This document shows, piece by piece, positions 25,543 to 35,616 of a stretch of 64,000 nucleotides of DNA. The stretch is from Pedobacter sp. Leaf250. GTDB lineage: Bacteria; Bacteroidota; Bacteroidia; Sphingobacteriales; Sphingobacteriaceae. Within the stretch, counting starts at the first letter, position 1. Each line of letters starts with the position of its first letter. The stretch spans positions 38,363 through 102,362 of the forward strand of contig NZ_CAKLBU010000018.1 in the NCBI RefSeq assembly GCF_920984735.1, read 5' to 3'. The position numbers and the translations under genes were made by a program. The notes beneath the pieces were generated by a model. That model had not been told where the DNA came from. It ran no database searches and saw only the letters and a list, made by a program, of their open reading frames with translations.

Positions 25543-26832
25543 ATGATGAGTATCGCAATAAAAGTAGAAAACCTCTCCAAAGCTTACCAACTTGGGCAAA
25601 TTGGAACAGGTACCATAAGTCGGGATCTAGAGCGTTGGTATGCCCGCATGCGTGGTAAGGAAGATCCATTTTTACGAATCGGTGAAAGCAATAACCAAAA
25701 TACCAAAAGCGAGAGTGACGTAGTATGGAGTTTGAAAGACATAAATTTCGAAATTGAACAGGGTGATGCGGTAGGTATTATTGGAAGAAATGGTGCCGGC
25801 AAAAGTACGTTATTAAAAATATTGAGTAAAGTCACCGCTCCTACTACAGGTAAAATATCTGGTAAAGGTAGAATTGCAAGTTTACTCGAAGTAGGTACTG
25901 GATTTCATCCTGAATTATCCGGACGTGAAAATATTTTTCTGAATGGTGCCATTTTAGGGATGCGTAAGAAAGAAATACAGCGTAAACTAGAGGAAATTGT
26001 AGATTTTGCCGGAATTGAACGTTATCTAGATACTCCAGTTAAACGCTATTCATCAGGTATGTATGTTCGCCTAGCTTTTGCTGTTGCTGCTCACTTAGAA
26101 TCTGAAATTCTAATTGTGGATGAGGTCTTGGCAGTAGGTGACGCAGAATTTCAAAAGAAATGTTTAGGCAAGATGGGTGAAGTGAGTAAAGGTGAAGGAA
26201 GAACAGTGTTGTTTGTGAGCCATAATATGGATAGCGTAAGAGCATTTTGTAAGAGATCTATTTTACTTAAGAATGGAGAGATTATCTCAGATGGTCTAAC
26301 AGATTTTTCAATAAATAAATACAAGGAAATAAACTATAATATATCCTCCAACTTTCGATGGTTAAATGAAAATTTGCCAGGAAATCATATTGTTAAGCTT
26401 ATTGCTGTCAGTATAATAGATGAAAACAGCAAAATAAAAGAAAGTTTTGATGTAACAGAAAAAATAGGAATTGAGCTAGAATATAAAGTATTAGAATCAA
26501 ATCATATATTATGGCATGGGATAAATTTTTACTCAGGTGAAAATCAACATCTCTTTGATTCGCATAGTGTAAATTCTAAATGGTATAATGTTCCACACCC
26601 GCTTGGAACTTTTAAAACAGTTGCTTGGATACCTGCTAATTTCTTCAACGAAAGCCGAATAATTATAAGTGTTGCAATATTCAATCATAAACAACACGAG
26701 CTTCACCTTCATGTAAAAGATGTTGTATCATTTGAAACTTTAGATTCACTTCGAACAGATATTGTAACATCTAGAGGTTTAACATCAGGTAATTTCCCGG
26801 GAATTATAAGACCACTTCTCAATTGGACATAG
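25543..26832 (+). CDS. Polysaccharide ABC transporter ATP-binding protein with C-terminal domain (Wzt-type)
   Basis: This ATPase powers export of the glycan with the Wzm-type permease. The nucleotide-binding domain (residues about 1-245) has Walker A GRNGAGKST (Lys87), the signature RYSSGMYVRLAFA, Walker B EILIVDEVLAVGD and the switch His in VLFVSHNMDS. Residues about 265-429 form a beta-rich C-terminal domain of the kind that in Wzt proteins recognises the capped end of the matching polysaccharide. DNA becomes distinctly more AT-rich near base 26280, right at the domain boundary, which suggests the C-terminal domain was exchanged together with the cassette. Confidence 0.93.
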   Translation: MMSIAIKVENLSKAYQLGQIGTGTISRDLERWYARMRGKEDPFLRIGESNNQNTKSESDVVWSLKDINFEIEQGDAVGIIGRNGAGKSTLLKILSKVTAPTTGKISGKGRIASLLEVGTGFHPELSGRENIFLNGAILGMRKKEIQRKLEEIVDFAGIERYLDTPVKRYSSGMYVRLAFAVAAHLESEILIVDEVLAVGDAEFQKKCLGKMGEVSKGEGRTVLFVSHNMDSVRAFCKRSILLKNGEIISDGLTDFSINKYKEINYNISSNFRWLNENLPGNHIVKLIAVSIIDENSKIKESFDVTEKIGIELEYKVLESNHILWHGINFYSGENQHLFDSHSVNSKWYNVPHPLGTFKTVAWIPANFFNESRIIISVAIFNHKQHELHLHVKDVVSFETLDSLRTDIVTSRGLTSGNFPGIIRPLLNWT

Positions 26833-26886
26833 TATACACATTGGCAACTTCAATTTTATAGATATTAATAACATTTATAACGAATA

Positions 26887-27588
26887 ATGATAAAGTTTCT
26901 AAAAAAAATCATGATGAGAATTCATAGGTTTTTCTACAATAAAAGGCTGTTGGAAGACAACGGAGAAAGAATAGAAATCCATTATAATAGACTCATAAAC
27001 TTTGATGGATTTGATATGTATCAAAAAAGTCACTACAGGCGCTATCAATATGCTTCAAATCTTCTTACTCAATCTGATATTTGCGGTGATTTCGCATGCG
27101 GCACAGGTTATGGTAGCGTTATGTTATCCGTAATTGCCAGTAAAATAATAGGGCTTGATATCAACCAAAATGTAATAGATAAAATTAGCAGAAGATATTC
27201 CTCTAATAAGAAAGTAACCTTTATTGAAAAGGATATTTTGACTATTAATTACGTAGAACTATTTGACAAAATAATATCATTTGAAACAATCGAACATTTT
27301 GATGAACATGACATATGCAGATTGCTAAAAAAATTCTGCCTGGCATTAAAACCTGGAGGGATTTTGATATTTTCTACACCATATATGCAAAAGGATACCG
27401 AAGTTGCAAAAATATTGGGCCATCATAAAACATATTTTATAGACCAATATCTCATCAATAATTGGCTATTAAATGCGGGATTTGTAAATAATAGCTTCAA
27501 ATTTCAAAACTATCAAACACATGAGATAGAAGAAGATTTGGAAAATAAGGATTTTATTATTTGCATTGCTCAAAAACCAAATGCCTAA
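26887..27588 (+). CDS. Class I SAM-dependent methyltransferase
   Basis: The Rossmann motif I is GDFACGTGYGSVML near residue 64, followed by the acidic loop GLDINQN and the post-motif DKIISFETIEHF, which together mark a class I methyltransferase of the Methyltransf_11/23 type. At 233 residues it is complete. It probably O-methylates a sugar or a chain end. Chain-terminal methylation is a known export signal for Wzm/Wzt systems with a Wzt C-terminal domain, but the link here is inference from position. The next gene overlaps its end. Confidence 0.82.
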   Translation: MIKFLKKIMMRIHRFFYNKRLLEDNGERIEIHYNRLINFDGFDMYQKSHYRRYQYASNLLTQSDICGDFACGTGYGSVMLSVIASKIIGLDINQNVIDKISRRYSSNKKVTFIEKDILTINYVELFDKIISFETIEHFDEHDICRLLKKFCLALKPGGILIFSTPYMQKDTEVAKILGHHKTYFIDQYLINNWLLNAGFVNNSFKFQNYQTHEIEEDLENKDFIICIAQKPNA

Positions 27589-28462
27589 GGTTTCAATCTG
27601 TATACCAACATACCAACAATTAAATTTTTTGGAGTTGACACTAAATTCAATTAAAGCACAGGATTTTGTAGATTATGAAATAATTATAACAGATGATACC
27701 CCTGACAGTTCTGTATTGGACTTGATCAAGACTTTTAATTTTAAAGGAAGGCTTACCTATCACAAAAATAAAGAAACATTAGGCTCGCCAAAGAACTGGA
27801 ATAAAGCTATATCTCTAGCAAAAGGTGATTATATCAAGATTCTTCATCATGATGATTATTTTTCACACAGGACTAGTTTAAGCAAATTTGTAAAAATGCT
27901 AGACGATCATCCGGAATCTGACTTTGGATTTAGCAGTGCTAATGCTAGAAATGTAGAATTTGGGCATAACTGGATACACAAACCTAGTACAAAAGTAATT
28001 AATCAACTTGTATCAAATCCACTTATTTTGTTTTTTGGTAATATCATAGGTCCACCAAGTTCAACTATTTATAAACGAGAAAGTAGTTTTAATTACGATG
28101 AAAATTTAAAGTGGTTAGTCGACATAGATTTTTATATTAGATTCTTAAAAGCGAACAAACTATTTCAGTATAATCAAGAACCTCTTATTACTAGTATATC
28201 CGGCGCGAAACATAATGTTACAAATAATTGCATTAACAATAAAGAAGTTGAAGTCAAGGAATATTTATATTTATATAGAAAAAATTACTATTGGAAATTG
28301 ATATTTAATCTGCGATTCCTTCTTTTCTTTAGGTCTATATTTAAAATTTATAATATACAATCAAAATCTGATCTCAAAGCTTTAAACATAAACTTTAGAC
28401 CACCACTTCCAATAATCTTTTTACTTACTTTAAGAAAATTAATTAATGTTTTTCAAAAATAA
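27581..28462 (+). CDS. Glycosyltransferase family 2
   Basis: A GT-A inverting glycosyltransferase. The N-terminus MPKVSICIPTYQQL and the DD motif at IIITDDTPDS are followed by the D-x-D-like HHDDYF motif. The ATG at 27581 is preferred over the in-frame TTG at 27566 because GT2 proteins begin directly with the first strand. It overlaps the preceding methyltransferase by 8 bases and the next gene by 17. The C-terminus is basic and may touch the membrane. The sugar is unknown. Confidence 0.88.
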   Translation: MPKVSICIPTYQQLNFLELTLNSIKAQDFVDYEIIITDDTPDSSVLDLIKTFNFKGRLTYHKNKETLGSPKNWNKAISLAKGDYIKILHHDDYFSHRTSLSKFVKMLDDHPESDFGFSSANARNVEFGHNWIHKPSTKVINQLVSNPLILFFGNIIGPPSSTIYKRESSFNYDENLKWLVDIDFYIRFLKANKLFQYNQEPLITSISGAKHNVTNNCINNKEVEVKEYLYLYRKNYYWKLIFNLRFLLFFRSIFKIYNIQSKSDLKALNINFRPPLPIIFLLTLRKLINVFQK

Positions 28463-29135
28463 ATATAGGAGAAAATCGTATTCTCAATGTGGTGAAGACC
28501 TTATCATAAAATATATTTTCGATAACATTGGAATATCGAAACCATCATATCTTGACATTGGGGCACACCACCCATATTTTCTAAGCAATACCTTTTTGTT
28601 CTATGAAACAGGTTCAAGAGGAATAAATGTAGAGCCAGATAGTACCCTTTTTCCCATTTTCCTCAAGAAAAGGAAAAAGGATACAAATCTCAATATTGGG
28701 GTTGGTCTATCAAATTCTATAGAAGATTTTTATATAATGTCTAGCCGAACACTAAATACATTTTCTAAAACTGAAGCTGAACGCTATCAAAATGAGGAAA
28801 ATTTTCCCATTAAGCAAATTATAAAAACGAAGGTAGTGACGATTAAGGATATATTGAATAAATATAATGGTGGGATATTTCCTGACTTATTGAACATTGA
28901 TGTTGAAGGTTTTGATGAAAAGATTGTGAGATCAATAAACTATTTAGAAAATCCTCCTAAGGTTATTTGTATTGAAACATTAACGTTTTCTACCTCGGGC
29001 AATGAAATTAAAAATCATAATTTAATTAACTTCCTGTGTTCAAACGGGTATTTTTTATATTCAGATACCTATATAAATACAATTTTCGTTCTGAAAGATA
29101 TTTGGATAAAAAGATTTAATAAAGAAACTTTATGA
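28446..29135 (+). CDS. FkbM family methyltransferase
   Basis: The segment SQCGEDLIIKYIF, then PSYLDIGAHHPYFLSNT (SAM-binding motif I) and VEPDSTLF, and finally PDLLNIDVEGFDEKIV, are the marks of FkbM-type O-methyltransferases. At 229 residues it is of normal size. In glycan loci these enzymes methylate sugar hydroxyls. It overlaps both neighbours (17 bases before, 4 bases ATGA after), so it is translated as part of the cassette. Confidence 0.85.
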   Translation: MFFKNKYRRKSYSQCGEDLIIKYIFDNIGISKPSYLDIGAHHPYFLSNTFLFYETGSRGINVEPDSTLFPIFLKKRKKDTNLNIGVGLSNSIEDFYIMSSRTLNTFSKTEAERYQNEENFPIKQIIKTKVVTIKDILNKYNGGIFPDLLNIDVEGFDEKIVRSINYLENPPKVICIETLTFSTSGNEIKNHNLINFLCSNGYFLYSDTYINTIFVLKDIWIKRFNKETL

Positions 29136-29869
29136 TTAACAGGCTTATTTCAAGGTTCAATAGATATAAGAATAATTATAGCAAGAAACAGATTTTTAAT
29201 GATCAGTTTGAGACTTTCAAAAGAAATGATATAAATTGCAAATTGTCATGTGAAAGAGCAGATATATATCCCTGCCTAAACGATAATACCAATATTACAG
29301 AATTTGACGCTCATTATATATATCATCCAGCTTGGGCGGCTAGAATTATTAAGTCATTGAATCCAACTGAACATACAGATATATCATCAATATTATATTT
29401 CAGTACAATTTTATCTGCATTTTTACCAGTTAAATTTTATGATTACAGGCCAGCAGAGGTGAGCTTAAGTGGTCTAAAATCAGAGAAAATTGATCTGACC
29501 AATTTATTTTTCGAAGATAATAGTATTGAATCTTTATCCTGTATGCATACAATAGAGCATATTGGCTTAGGGCGTTATGGCGATCAAATAGATCCTGATG
29601 GGGATATCAAGGCTATAAATGAAATAAAAAGAGTCGTTAAAAAAGGAGGCTCAATTCTATTTGTTGTGCCAGTAGGTAATCCAAAAATTATGTTTAACGC
29701 ACATAGGATTTACGACCCAATTATGATAATAGATTTTTTTTCTGGATATTCTTTGAAAGAATTCTCATTAATTACAGATGATGGGCAATTTATTAATGGA
29801 GCACCACTTAGCCTTGGAAAGACTCAAACTTATGGCTGTGGATGTTTTTGGTTTATAAAAAATACATGA
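29132..29869 (+). CDS. DUF268 family protein, SAM methyltransferase-like
   Basis: The core FDAHYIYHPAWAARII, YDYRPAEVSLSGL, DLTNLFFEDNSIESLSCMHT and EHIGLGRYGDQIDPDGD matches the DUF268 family, which resembles class I methyltransferases but has a degenerate first motif. Family members occur in surface-glycan loci of many bacteria. Function is unproven and a methyl transfer to the glycan is inferred. The start overlaps the previous stop (ATGA), and its TGA overlaps the start of the fucosyltransferase-type gene in the same way. Confidence 0.78.
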   Translation: MINRLISRFNRYKNNYSKKQIFNDQFETFKRNDINCKLSCERADIYPCLNDNTNITEFDAHYIYHPAWAARIIKSLNPTEHTDISSILYFSTILSAFLPVKFYDYRPAEVSLSGLKSEKIDLTNLFFEDNSIESLSCMHTIEHIGLGRYGDQIDPDGDIKAINEIKRVVKKGGSILFVVPVGNPKIMFNAHRIYDPIMIIDFFSGYSLKEFSLITDDGQFINGAPLSLGKTQTYGCGCFWFIKNT

Positions 29870-30726
29870 TAATAGCTAAGTTGATGGGGGGGCTTGGAAA
29901 TCAAATGTTCCAATATGCGTTTGCAAGAGCCATAGCGAACAAGCATAAGATTGCATTTGATTTGACCTCCTACTTGAATTCTAGTAATAAGTCTAACTTC
30001 ATAACTTCAAGAAATTACGAGCTTGAGATTTTCACCAATATAAAAACTAAAAAGATTCCAGTAATAATCATTAGACTTATTACCAGTAGAAAAATATTCA
30101 AATTAAGGCCCTTGTTTCCCAATTTTTTAATAAAAATATTAAACCTGACTGATGAAAATGCCTCCAACTATTACCAGAATGACATAAAAGAGAAAATTTG
30201 TTTAGTATCAGGCTATTTTCAAGACCCAAAATACTTCAATCATATACGGCCTACATTAATTGATAAATTTAAATTCCCTGAAGTATCGGAGAGTATATCA
30301 TTTCTAAAGAACGAAATTATATCAGTAAATGCAGTATCCATTCATGTAAGAAGGGGTGATTATTTAAAAAGTCAAAATATCGCGGTTCATGGTATTTTAC
30401 CAATATCATATTATAATTATGCTATAGAGTTAATTGCAAAAAAAACAAAAAACCCCAAATTTTTTGTTTTTTCGGATGATATTAATTGGTGTAAAGAAAA
30501 TTTCAATAATAATAATTCTGTTTATTTTATGCTCACTCAGTCTGAGCCAGTATGGACTGATATGTACTTGATGAGCATTTGTAAACATAATATTATTGCT
30601 AATAGTAGCTATAGCTGGTGGAGTGCTTGGCTAAATCAAAATAACGAAAAGTTAGTAATAGCACCAAGGGAATGGTTTGTACATAATGATTCAAAAATTT
30701 GTCTTGACACATGGATTATGATTTAA
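29866..30726 (+). CDS. Glycosyltransferase family 11 (alpha-1,2-fucosyltransferase type)
   Basis: The protein starts MIIAKLMGGLGNQMFQYAFA, the family 11 N-terminal signature, and has the GDP-fucose-binding motif HVRRGDYLK and the later SSYSWWSAWLN. The ATG at 29866 overlapping the previous TGA is chosen over the in-frame ATG at 29842, because the family begins exactly at this motif. It would add fucose, or a related GDP-6-deoxy sugar, in alpha-1,2 linkage. No GDP-fucose synthesis genes are in the window. Confidence 0.9.
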   Translation: MIIAKLMGGLGNQMFQYAFARAIANKHKIAFDLTSYLNSSNKSNFITSRNYELEIFTNIKTKKIPVIIIRLITSRKIFKLRPLFPNFLIKILNLTDENASNYYQNDIKEKICLVSGYFQDPKYFNHIRPTLIDKFKFPEVSESISFLKNEIISVNAVSIHVRRGDYLKSQNIAVHGILPISYYNYAIELIAKKTKNPKFFVFSDDINWCKENFNNNNSVYFMLTQSEPVWTDMYLMSICKHNIIANSSYSWWSAWLNQNNEKLVIAPREWFVHNDSKICLDTWIMI

Positions 30727-31424
30727 CACCATACATTAATTACAGGCAATATTTTGATCAAATTTATCTTGTAAACTTAAAAAGGAGACCTGATAGATTA
30801 GAGAGCTTTTTTATAAAAAATAAAGAGATTTTTAGTAAAAATGATATTAAGGTATTTGAAGCAGTAGATGGAAAAGCAATTATTAAAAATATTGATTGGT
30901 CATACTCAAAAGGAGCTTTGGGATGTAGATTGAGCCATTTGAAAATTCTTAAAGATGCAGAAGAGAAGAAGTTTTCCAGAATACTAATCATTGAAGATGA
31001 CGCCATTATTAAAAAAAACTTCAATAGCAAATTAAAATATCTCTTGAAAACTATTAATTATGATTGGGACATGATTTATTTTGGAGGAACACATAACCTG
31101 CCTCCAATTCAAATTGATAAAAATATTACGAGAATCACGCGTACATTAACAACTCACTGTTACGCAGTTAATTATCGATGCATAGCGGAATTAATCCAAA
31201 AAATTGAAACAGACAAACGTTGGGTCGATTGTGCTATAGCAGACCTCCATTCTAGCCTTTTAGTATATGGGTTCAGTGATAATGTCGCAACTCAACAAAA
31301 AGGTTACAGTGATATTTTAGAAGAAGTTGTGGATTATAATACTCCATTTTTTGTTAAAATAAAGCGCAAGATTAGAAAAATTATAAAAAAAATAGTTGTG
31401 AGACTAAATATCTATAATAGTTGA
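30711..31424 (+). CDS. Glycosyltransferase family 25 (LPS biosynthesis type)
   Basis: The sequence YLVNLKRRPDRLESF at the N-terminus, FEAVDG, GALGCRLSHLKIL and the acidic motif ILIIEDDAIIKKNF are the GT25 signature shared with galactosyltransferases of lipooligosaccharide synthesis. At 237 residues it is complete. It overlaps the previous gene by 16 bases. A 90-base gap follows, one of the few in this cassette. Donor sugar is likely UDP-linked, by family, but not certain. Confidence 0.85.
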   Translation: MDYDLTPYINYRQYFDQIYLVNLKRRPDRLESFFIKNKEIFSKNDIKVFEAVDGKAIIKNIDWSYSKGALGCRLSHLKILKDAEEKKFSRILIIEDDAIIKKNFNSKLKYLLKTINYDWDMIYFGGTHNLPPIQIDKNITRITRTLTTHCYAVNYRCIAELIQKIETDKRWVDCAIADLHSSLLVYGFSDNVATQQKGYSDILEEVVDYNTPFFVKIKRKIRKIIKKIVVRLNIYNS

Positions 31425-31514
31425 TCAATGAGAGCAGAACACTCGTTAATTCAGATTCCAATCGAGCGTTCATATTGTATAAATGTAAATTAAAATAATA
31501 AGTGTAATAATTCA

Positions 31515-32411
31515 ATGATAGCCTCCACAATATACACAATTACTAAAGGCAACTATAAATATGGCGTTATTGCTTTGATTAACTCTCTACGTTTCTGCGG
31601 AATAGAAAATGAAATTATTGTTGGTACTGATAAGGAAATTATTGAATTAACTGGGCATAAAAATATTAAGCAAATTATAATTGATTCAGACTGGAATCCT
31701 ACAAATCTAAAGGGCAAATTAATTCTAGATAACCCAGCAAATAGCTTTATATTTTTTGATGCAGATATAATTGTTAGTAGTGCGAAATTTGTTAGGATTG
31801 TTGAGAAATATATAGAACAAGGTAAATTTTGTACAGTAATTGATGGAATAGTTCCGCATAATGACCATAGGCGCCATCTTTGGAGAACAGTGTCACCCAG
31901 TGATATAGAAATTCCTTCTCCATGGTATTACAATGCTGGTTTTTTTGCTGGAAATTCTACATTACATTTTGATTTTCTAATGAATTGGTTGAACATGATT
32001 GAAACTACTTTAGATCCAACAAAATTTTTGTTTGAAAATGATGACTTTCCAATGGCTGACCAGGATATATATAATTGTTTATTACAAAATGTCGCTACGG
32101 CAGACATTGTATCTTTTTCACCTAGCGATTGGTTAGGAATATCTACTCAGCTTAATCCATTCTTCCAAATTGGAAATTTTAGACCAAATGCATTTATACA
32201 TTGTACTGGTGAACATAAACCATGGAAAATAATTGGTTTGCCTAAGCAAGCTCCAAACGAGTATGATATAAAATGGTATGATTTTATTTTCAATCCTGAA
32301 AATACTATAAAAGCAAACTTTAGGCTTAATAAGGTGCAGCACCAGTGGTTTAAAAATAAAATACAAATTCGAATATTACGAAAGATAAAGAACAGACTAA
32401 ATCTTTCATAA
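31515..32411 (+). CDS. Putative GT-A fold glycosyltransferase (GT8-like)
   Basis: The N-terminal segment STIYTITKGNYKYGVIALI and the D-x-D motif in FIFFDADIIVSS near residue 80 point to a nucleotide-sugar transferase of the GT-A type, closest in layout to GT8 or related families. Residues W-Y-Y-N-A-G-F-F-A-G near 140 form a second conserved loop. At 298 residues it looks complete. The exact family is uncertain. It starts with ATG after a 90-base spacer. Confidence 0.65.
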   Translation: MIASTIYTITKGNYKYGVIALINSLRFCGIENEIIVGTDKEIIELTGHKNIKQIIIDSDWNPTNLKGKLILDNPANSFIFFDADIIVSSAKFVRIVEKYIEQGKFCTVIDGIVPHNDHRRHLWRTVSPSDIEIPSPWYYNAGFFAGNSTLHFDFLMNWLNMIETTLDPTKFLFENDDFPMADQDIYNCLLQNVATADIVSFSPSDWLGISTQLNPFFQIGNFRPNAFIHCTGEHKPWKIIGLPKQAPNEYDIKWYDFIFNPENTIKANFRLNKVQHQWFKNKIQIRILRKIKNRLNLS

Positions 32412-32418
32412 CATCGCT

Positions 32419-33384
32419 TTGAACAAAGTCAGCATAGTTATTATTCACCATAATAGATCAAACTATTTACGCTATCAGTTAGACCAATATAAACCTTGGC
32501 ACGAACTGAAAGAAATTTTAGAATTTATCGTAATTGATAATTCTACAAACGATATTGTTTCACAAGATAAGCTGAATACAGCTTATCCTTGGGTTAACTT
32601 TCAGTTTCTTACAGAAAATTTAGGCCCATCTCATTCTAGGAATATTGGACTAAACTTAGCTAAAGGGACATTCATACAATTTATTGATGATGATGATTTA
32701 ATTACTTATGAAAAATTAAGCACTCAAGCAGAATTTTTAATCAAAAACCCAAAGATAGATGTGGTAGTAGGTGGAACTCAAAGAACAGACTGGAGTTTAA
32801 CAAAGTTGCCAAAAAAAATAACATCAAAAATAACATACCCAAATTTCGATGAAATCAATCATTGCGGGCAATTGCTAGAAACAAATGGTTTTTTTCAAAT
32901 TGGCGCTGCATTATTTAGAAAGGATGCACTAATGGCTGTTAATGGCTTTGATGAAGATAGATGGCTTATTGAAGATGTTAATCTATACCTTAGATTGTTT
33001 AGCAATAAGGCAAAGTTTAAAGTAGATAAAAACTCGTCATTTGGGTTATTTTGGAAAATGAATACTAACGAATATTCATTGTCAAATCGTAATCAGGCTT
33101 TATTTCTTGAAGGCTGTCTTTTAAATTTTTTTTACTGTATTGATAATAATTTGTTAGTAACTGATGCAGATTGCGAGGTAACCTATTCTGGAATTTTCAA
33201 TATTTTAAATCAAGATGTTTCTGTAAACCAAGCATTATATCAAAAGGGCATAAATATTCTTAAAGAACAATCAATTCATTATTTACCCCGATATGCAATT
33301 ATGGGCAAACTAATTGGATTTAATGGACTGTTCAAGCTTACTTCATTATATAGAAAAATTAAAAGCATCCTAATAAAAAGATGA
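32419..33384 (+). CDS. Glycosyltransferase family 2
   Basis: A GT-A inverting transferase with N-terminal VSIVIIHHNRSNYLRYQ, the loop FLTENLGPSHSRNIGL, and IQFIDDDDLI as the metal-binding Asp cluster near residue 93. The start is TTG at 32419 (LNKVSIV), 7 bases after the previous stop. No in-frame ATG precedes the first strand. It overlaps the next gene through ATGA. Substrate unknown. Confidence 0.87.
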   Translation: MNKVSIVIIHHNRSNYLRYQLDQYKPWHELKEILEFIVIDNSTNDIVSQDKLNTAYPWVNFQFLTENLGPSHSRNIGLNLAKGTFIQFIDDDDLITYEKLSTQAEFLIKNPKIDVVVGGTQRTDWSLTKLPKKITSKITYPNFDEINHCGQLLETNGFFQIGAALFRKDALMAVNGFDEDRWLIEDVNLYLRLFSNKAKFKVDKNSSFGLFWKMNTNEYSLSNRNQALFLEGCLLNFFYCIDNNLLVTDADCEVTYSGIFNILNQDVSVNQALYQKGINILKEQSIHYLPRYAIMGKLIGFNGLFKLTSLYRKIKSILIKR

Positions 33385-34685
33385 ATATTTTGCTAGCGAC
33401 ACATAACTTTTATCCATACTACCAAGGTGGCACCGAAGTTTATGTTTTACATTTAGCCAAACATCTTTTAGGTTTAGGGCATCATGTTCAGATAATTTCT
33501 GCGCTTGATGAAGTTCATGTGCAGTCAAATGACATGATTTATAATGACGCCAATATTTTGATTTGTCAATATCTCTATGAAGGAATCAGCATTTATGGGG
33601 TTTTTACTAAATCTGTGCAAACTCCACATATTTATTCCAGAAATTCTAAAGAGTATGCTGATAGTTATGTGGACTTTTTTAAGTTCAAAGATTATGATTT
33701 ATTACATCTTAATGGATTTACCATTACAATTGGTTTAGACATTATCTTTGCATTAAAAACTCTGAATCCAAATTTAAAATTAATTACATCTTATCATACC
33801 GCCATTTCAGACCCAAAAGAAACATTGACCTTTGGAAATACTTTAATGGAAAAGCCACAGTACACCAATCATACAGCAGATGTATTAAGTTATAGATTTA
33901 AGTTACCTTACGGGGTGATTAAGTCCTTTGCTGCACTTCTACCTAATACCTATTTAAAAAAACTACCAGCTATATTTAACATGAAGTATCTGGTTAAGCA
34001 TAGTATAGAAAGCTTTGAAAAATTAGTTGATTTAACAGATGAATGGTGGGTGTATTCTGATGGTATTAAAAATCATCTCTTAGATTTAGGCGTCAAAGAA
34101 ACGATAATTAAGAAAGAAAGGCATGGTATAACACCAATTTTTTTTCAAAAAGAACGTATTCATAATACAAAAAAAATTCATCTTTTTAGTGGAAGACCAG
34201 TTGCGATCAAGGGCATAAAAACCCTGCTTAAAGCCTGGCTTTTATTAAAGGAAGATAACCAATCAGAGTTATGGCTAACAGCTTCCCCTATCTCTAATGA
34301 CAAAAAAATTCAGGAATTGATAGATCAAACAAAATTACGTAATGACATTAAGTGGCTTAGAGAAGTAAATCAAGCTCAATTAGCAGAAATTTATTGTAAA
34401 GCTGATTTTGTTATCGTTCCGTCTGAATGTTATGAAATAGGCCCACTAGTTATTCATGAAGCTATTGCATGTGGGTGTCAGATTATAGCCTCGAACATTG
34501 GGGGTTGCAAGGAGCTTTTAAATCATTATAATATGACTGAAGGTCTTTTTATAGCAGGAAATTCAATTGATTTAAGTAGAAAAATTATTGGTTCAAAAAA
34601 AAGCTCAAATACAACCAAGCATAAGGTTAGCTCTTTCACTGAACATTTTGAAAATTTAATTACAAAATCAACATTTTATGCTTAG
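33381..34685 (+). CDS. Glycosyltransferase family 4
   Basis: A GT-B transferase. The N-terminal glycine loop is NFYPYYQGGTEVYVLHLAK, and the C-terminal domain has IHLFSGRPVAIKGIKTLL and ADFVIVPSECYEIGPLVIHE, where the usual E-x7-E pair is present. At 434 residues it is somewhat longer than the average GT4 because of an extended middle. It overlaps the preceding GT2 (ATGA) and the following one by 8 bases. Confidence 0.88.
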   Translation: MNILLATHNFYPYYQGGTEVYVLHLAKHLLGLGHHVQIISALDEVHVQSNDMIYNDANILICQYLYEGISIYGVFTKSVQTPHIYSRNSKEYADSYVDFFKFKDYDLLHLNGFTITIGLDIIFALKTLNPNLKLITSYHTAISDPKETLTFGNTLMEKPQYTNHTADVLSYRFKLPYGVIKSFAALLPNTYLKKLPAIFNMKYLVKHSIESFEKLVDLTDEWWVYSDGIKNHLLDLGVKETIIKKERHGITPIFFQKERIHNTKKIHLFSGRPVAIKGIKTLLKAWLLLKEDNQSELWLTASPISNDKKIQELIDQTKLRNDIKWLREVNQAQLAEIYCKADFVIVPSECYEIGPLVIHEAIACGCQIIASNIGGCKELLNHYNMTEGLFIAGNSIDLSRKIIGSKKSSNTTKHKVSSFTEHFENLITKSTFYA

Positions 34686-35616
34686 GAAAACAATTGTTGT
34701 ACCTACATATAATGCTGCAAATACTATTGAAGAAACATTAATATCAATTCAAGAAAACAATCCTTCATTGTATAATATTTCAGAAGTTTTCATTGCTGAC
34801 GATTTTTCTACTGATGAAACGATTGAAGTAAGCACAAAAGTTTGGACAGATAGAAAAACAAATATTAGAATTGTAAAGTCTGACCTTAATCGAGGTGAAA
34901 GAGGAAATCTCAACAGGATTATTAAATCGATTAAAAATGATTACGACTGGATACTAATTCTTCACGCTGATGATTTAGCTAAGGCAAATTGGCTAAAAGA
35001 AATGTGTTACGCTATTGATGAAAGCGACGAAACAATAGCGAGCATATCCAGCAGCTATGATGTATTCTGGGAAAACGGAGAAATAGAGCCGGGAGAGGAA
35101 AAAGAAAAAAGTATAATTATCAAAGGGAATAAAAACGCCATTAAAAATACTCTACAAAATGGAACATGGTGGCATATCTCAGGTTGTGCAATTAAATTAT
35201 CGTCATTTTATGCCACCAATGGTTTTAATGAAGAAATGCCTCAATATGGAGATATGGAATGGATATTACAAGTTTTTGGTTTAGGCTTTAATATTATTTA
35301 TATACCTAAATGCCTTACATTATACAGGCAGACTTCAAATAGTGTATCTTCCAATTCATTTAAAACCCACCGAGATATTTTTGAACACGCTAACTTAATA
35401 TTGTATTACTCAGAGATATTTAGCAAAAAGCAGATGTTGGCTTTTTACACTAAATTCAATTTACAACTATTCAAGAGAAATGTACGTTCATTAATAAATC
35501 TAGACTTTTCAAGATTAAAATTATCCTTAATGATGACATTTTATTTAACAAAAACTTTGGGTTTCACCCACAAACCAAGTATTCGTTTAAAAAAAAGAGA
35601 AATTGATTTCAAATAA
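34678..35616 (+). CDS. Glycosyltransferase family 2
   Basis: The fold is shown by TIVVPTYNAANTIEETL, IADDFSTDET and ILILHADDLAKANWL, the last being a variant D-x-D region (H-A-D-D). A typical acceptor-side motif, MEWILQVFGLGFNI, follows. At 312 residues it is complete. It overlaps both neighbours (8 and 14 bases). Donor and acceptor are not known. Confidence 0.87.
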   Translation: MLRKTIVVPTYNAANTIEETLISIQENNPSLYNISEVFIADDFSTDETIEVSTKVWTDRKTNIRIVKSDLNRGERGNLNRIIKSIKNDYDWILILHADDLAKANWLKEMCYAIDESDETIASISSSYDVFWENGEIEPGEEKEKSIIIKGNKNAIKNTLQNGTWWHISGCAIKLSSFYATNGFNEEMPQYGDMEWILQVFGLGFNIIYIPKCLTLYRQTSNSVSSNSFKTHRDIFEHANLILYYSEIFSKKQMLAFYTKFNLQLFKRNVRSLINLDFSRLKLSLMMTFYLTKTLGFTHKPSIRLKKREIDFK

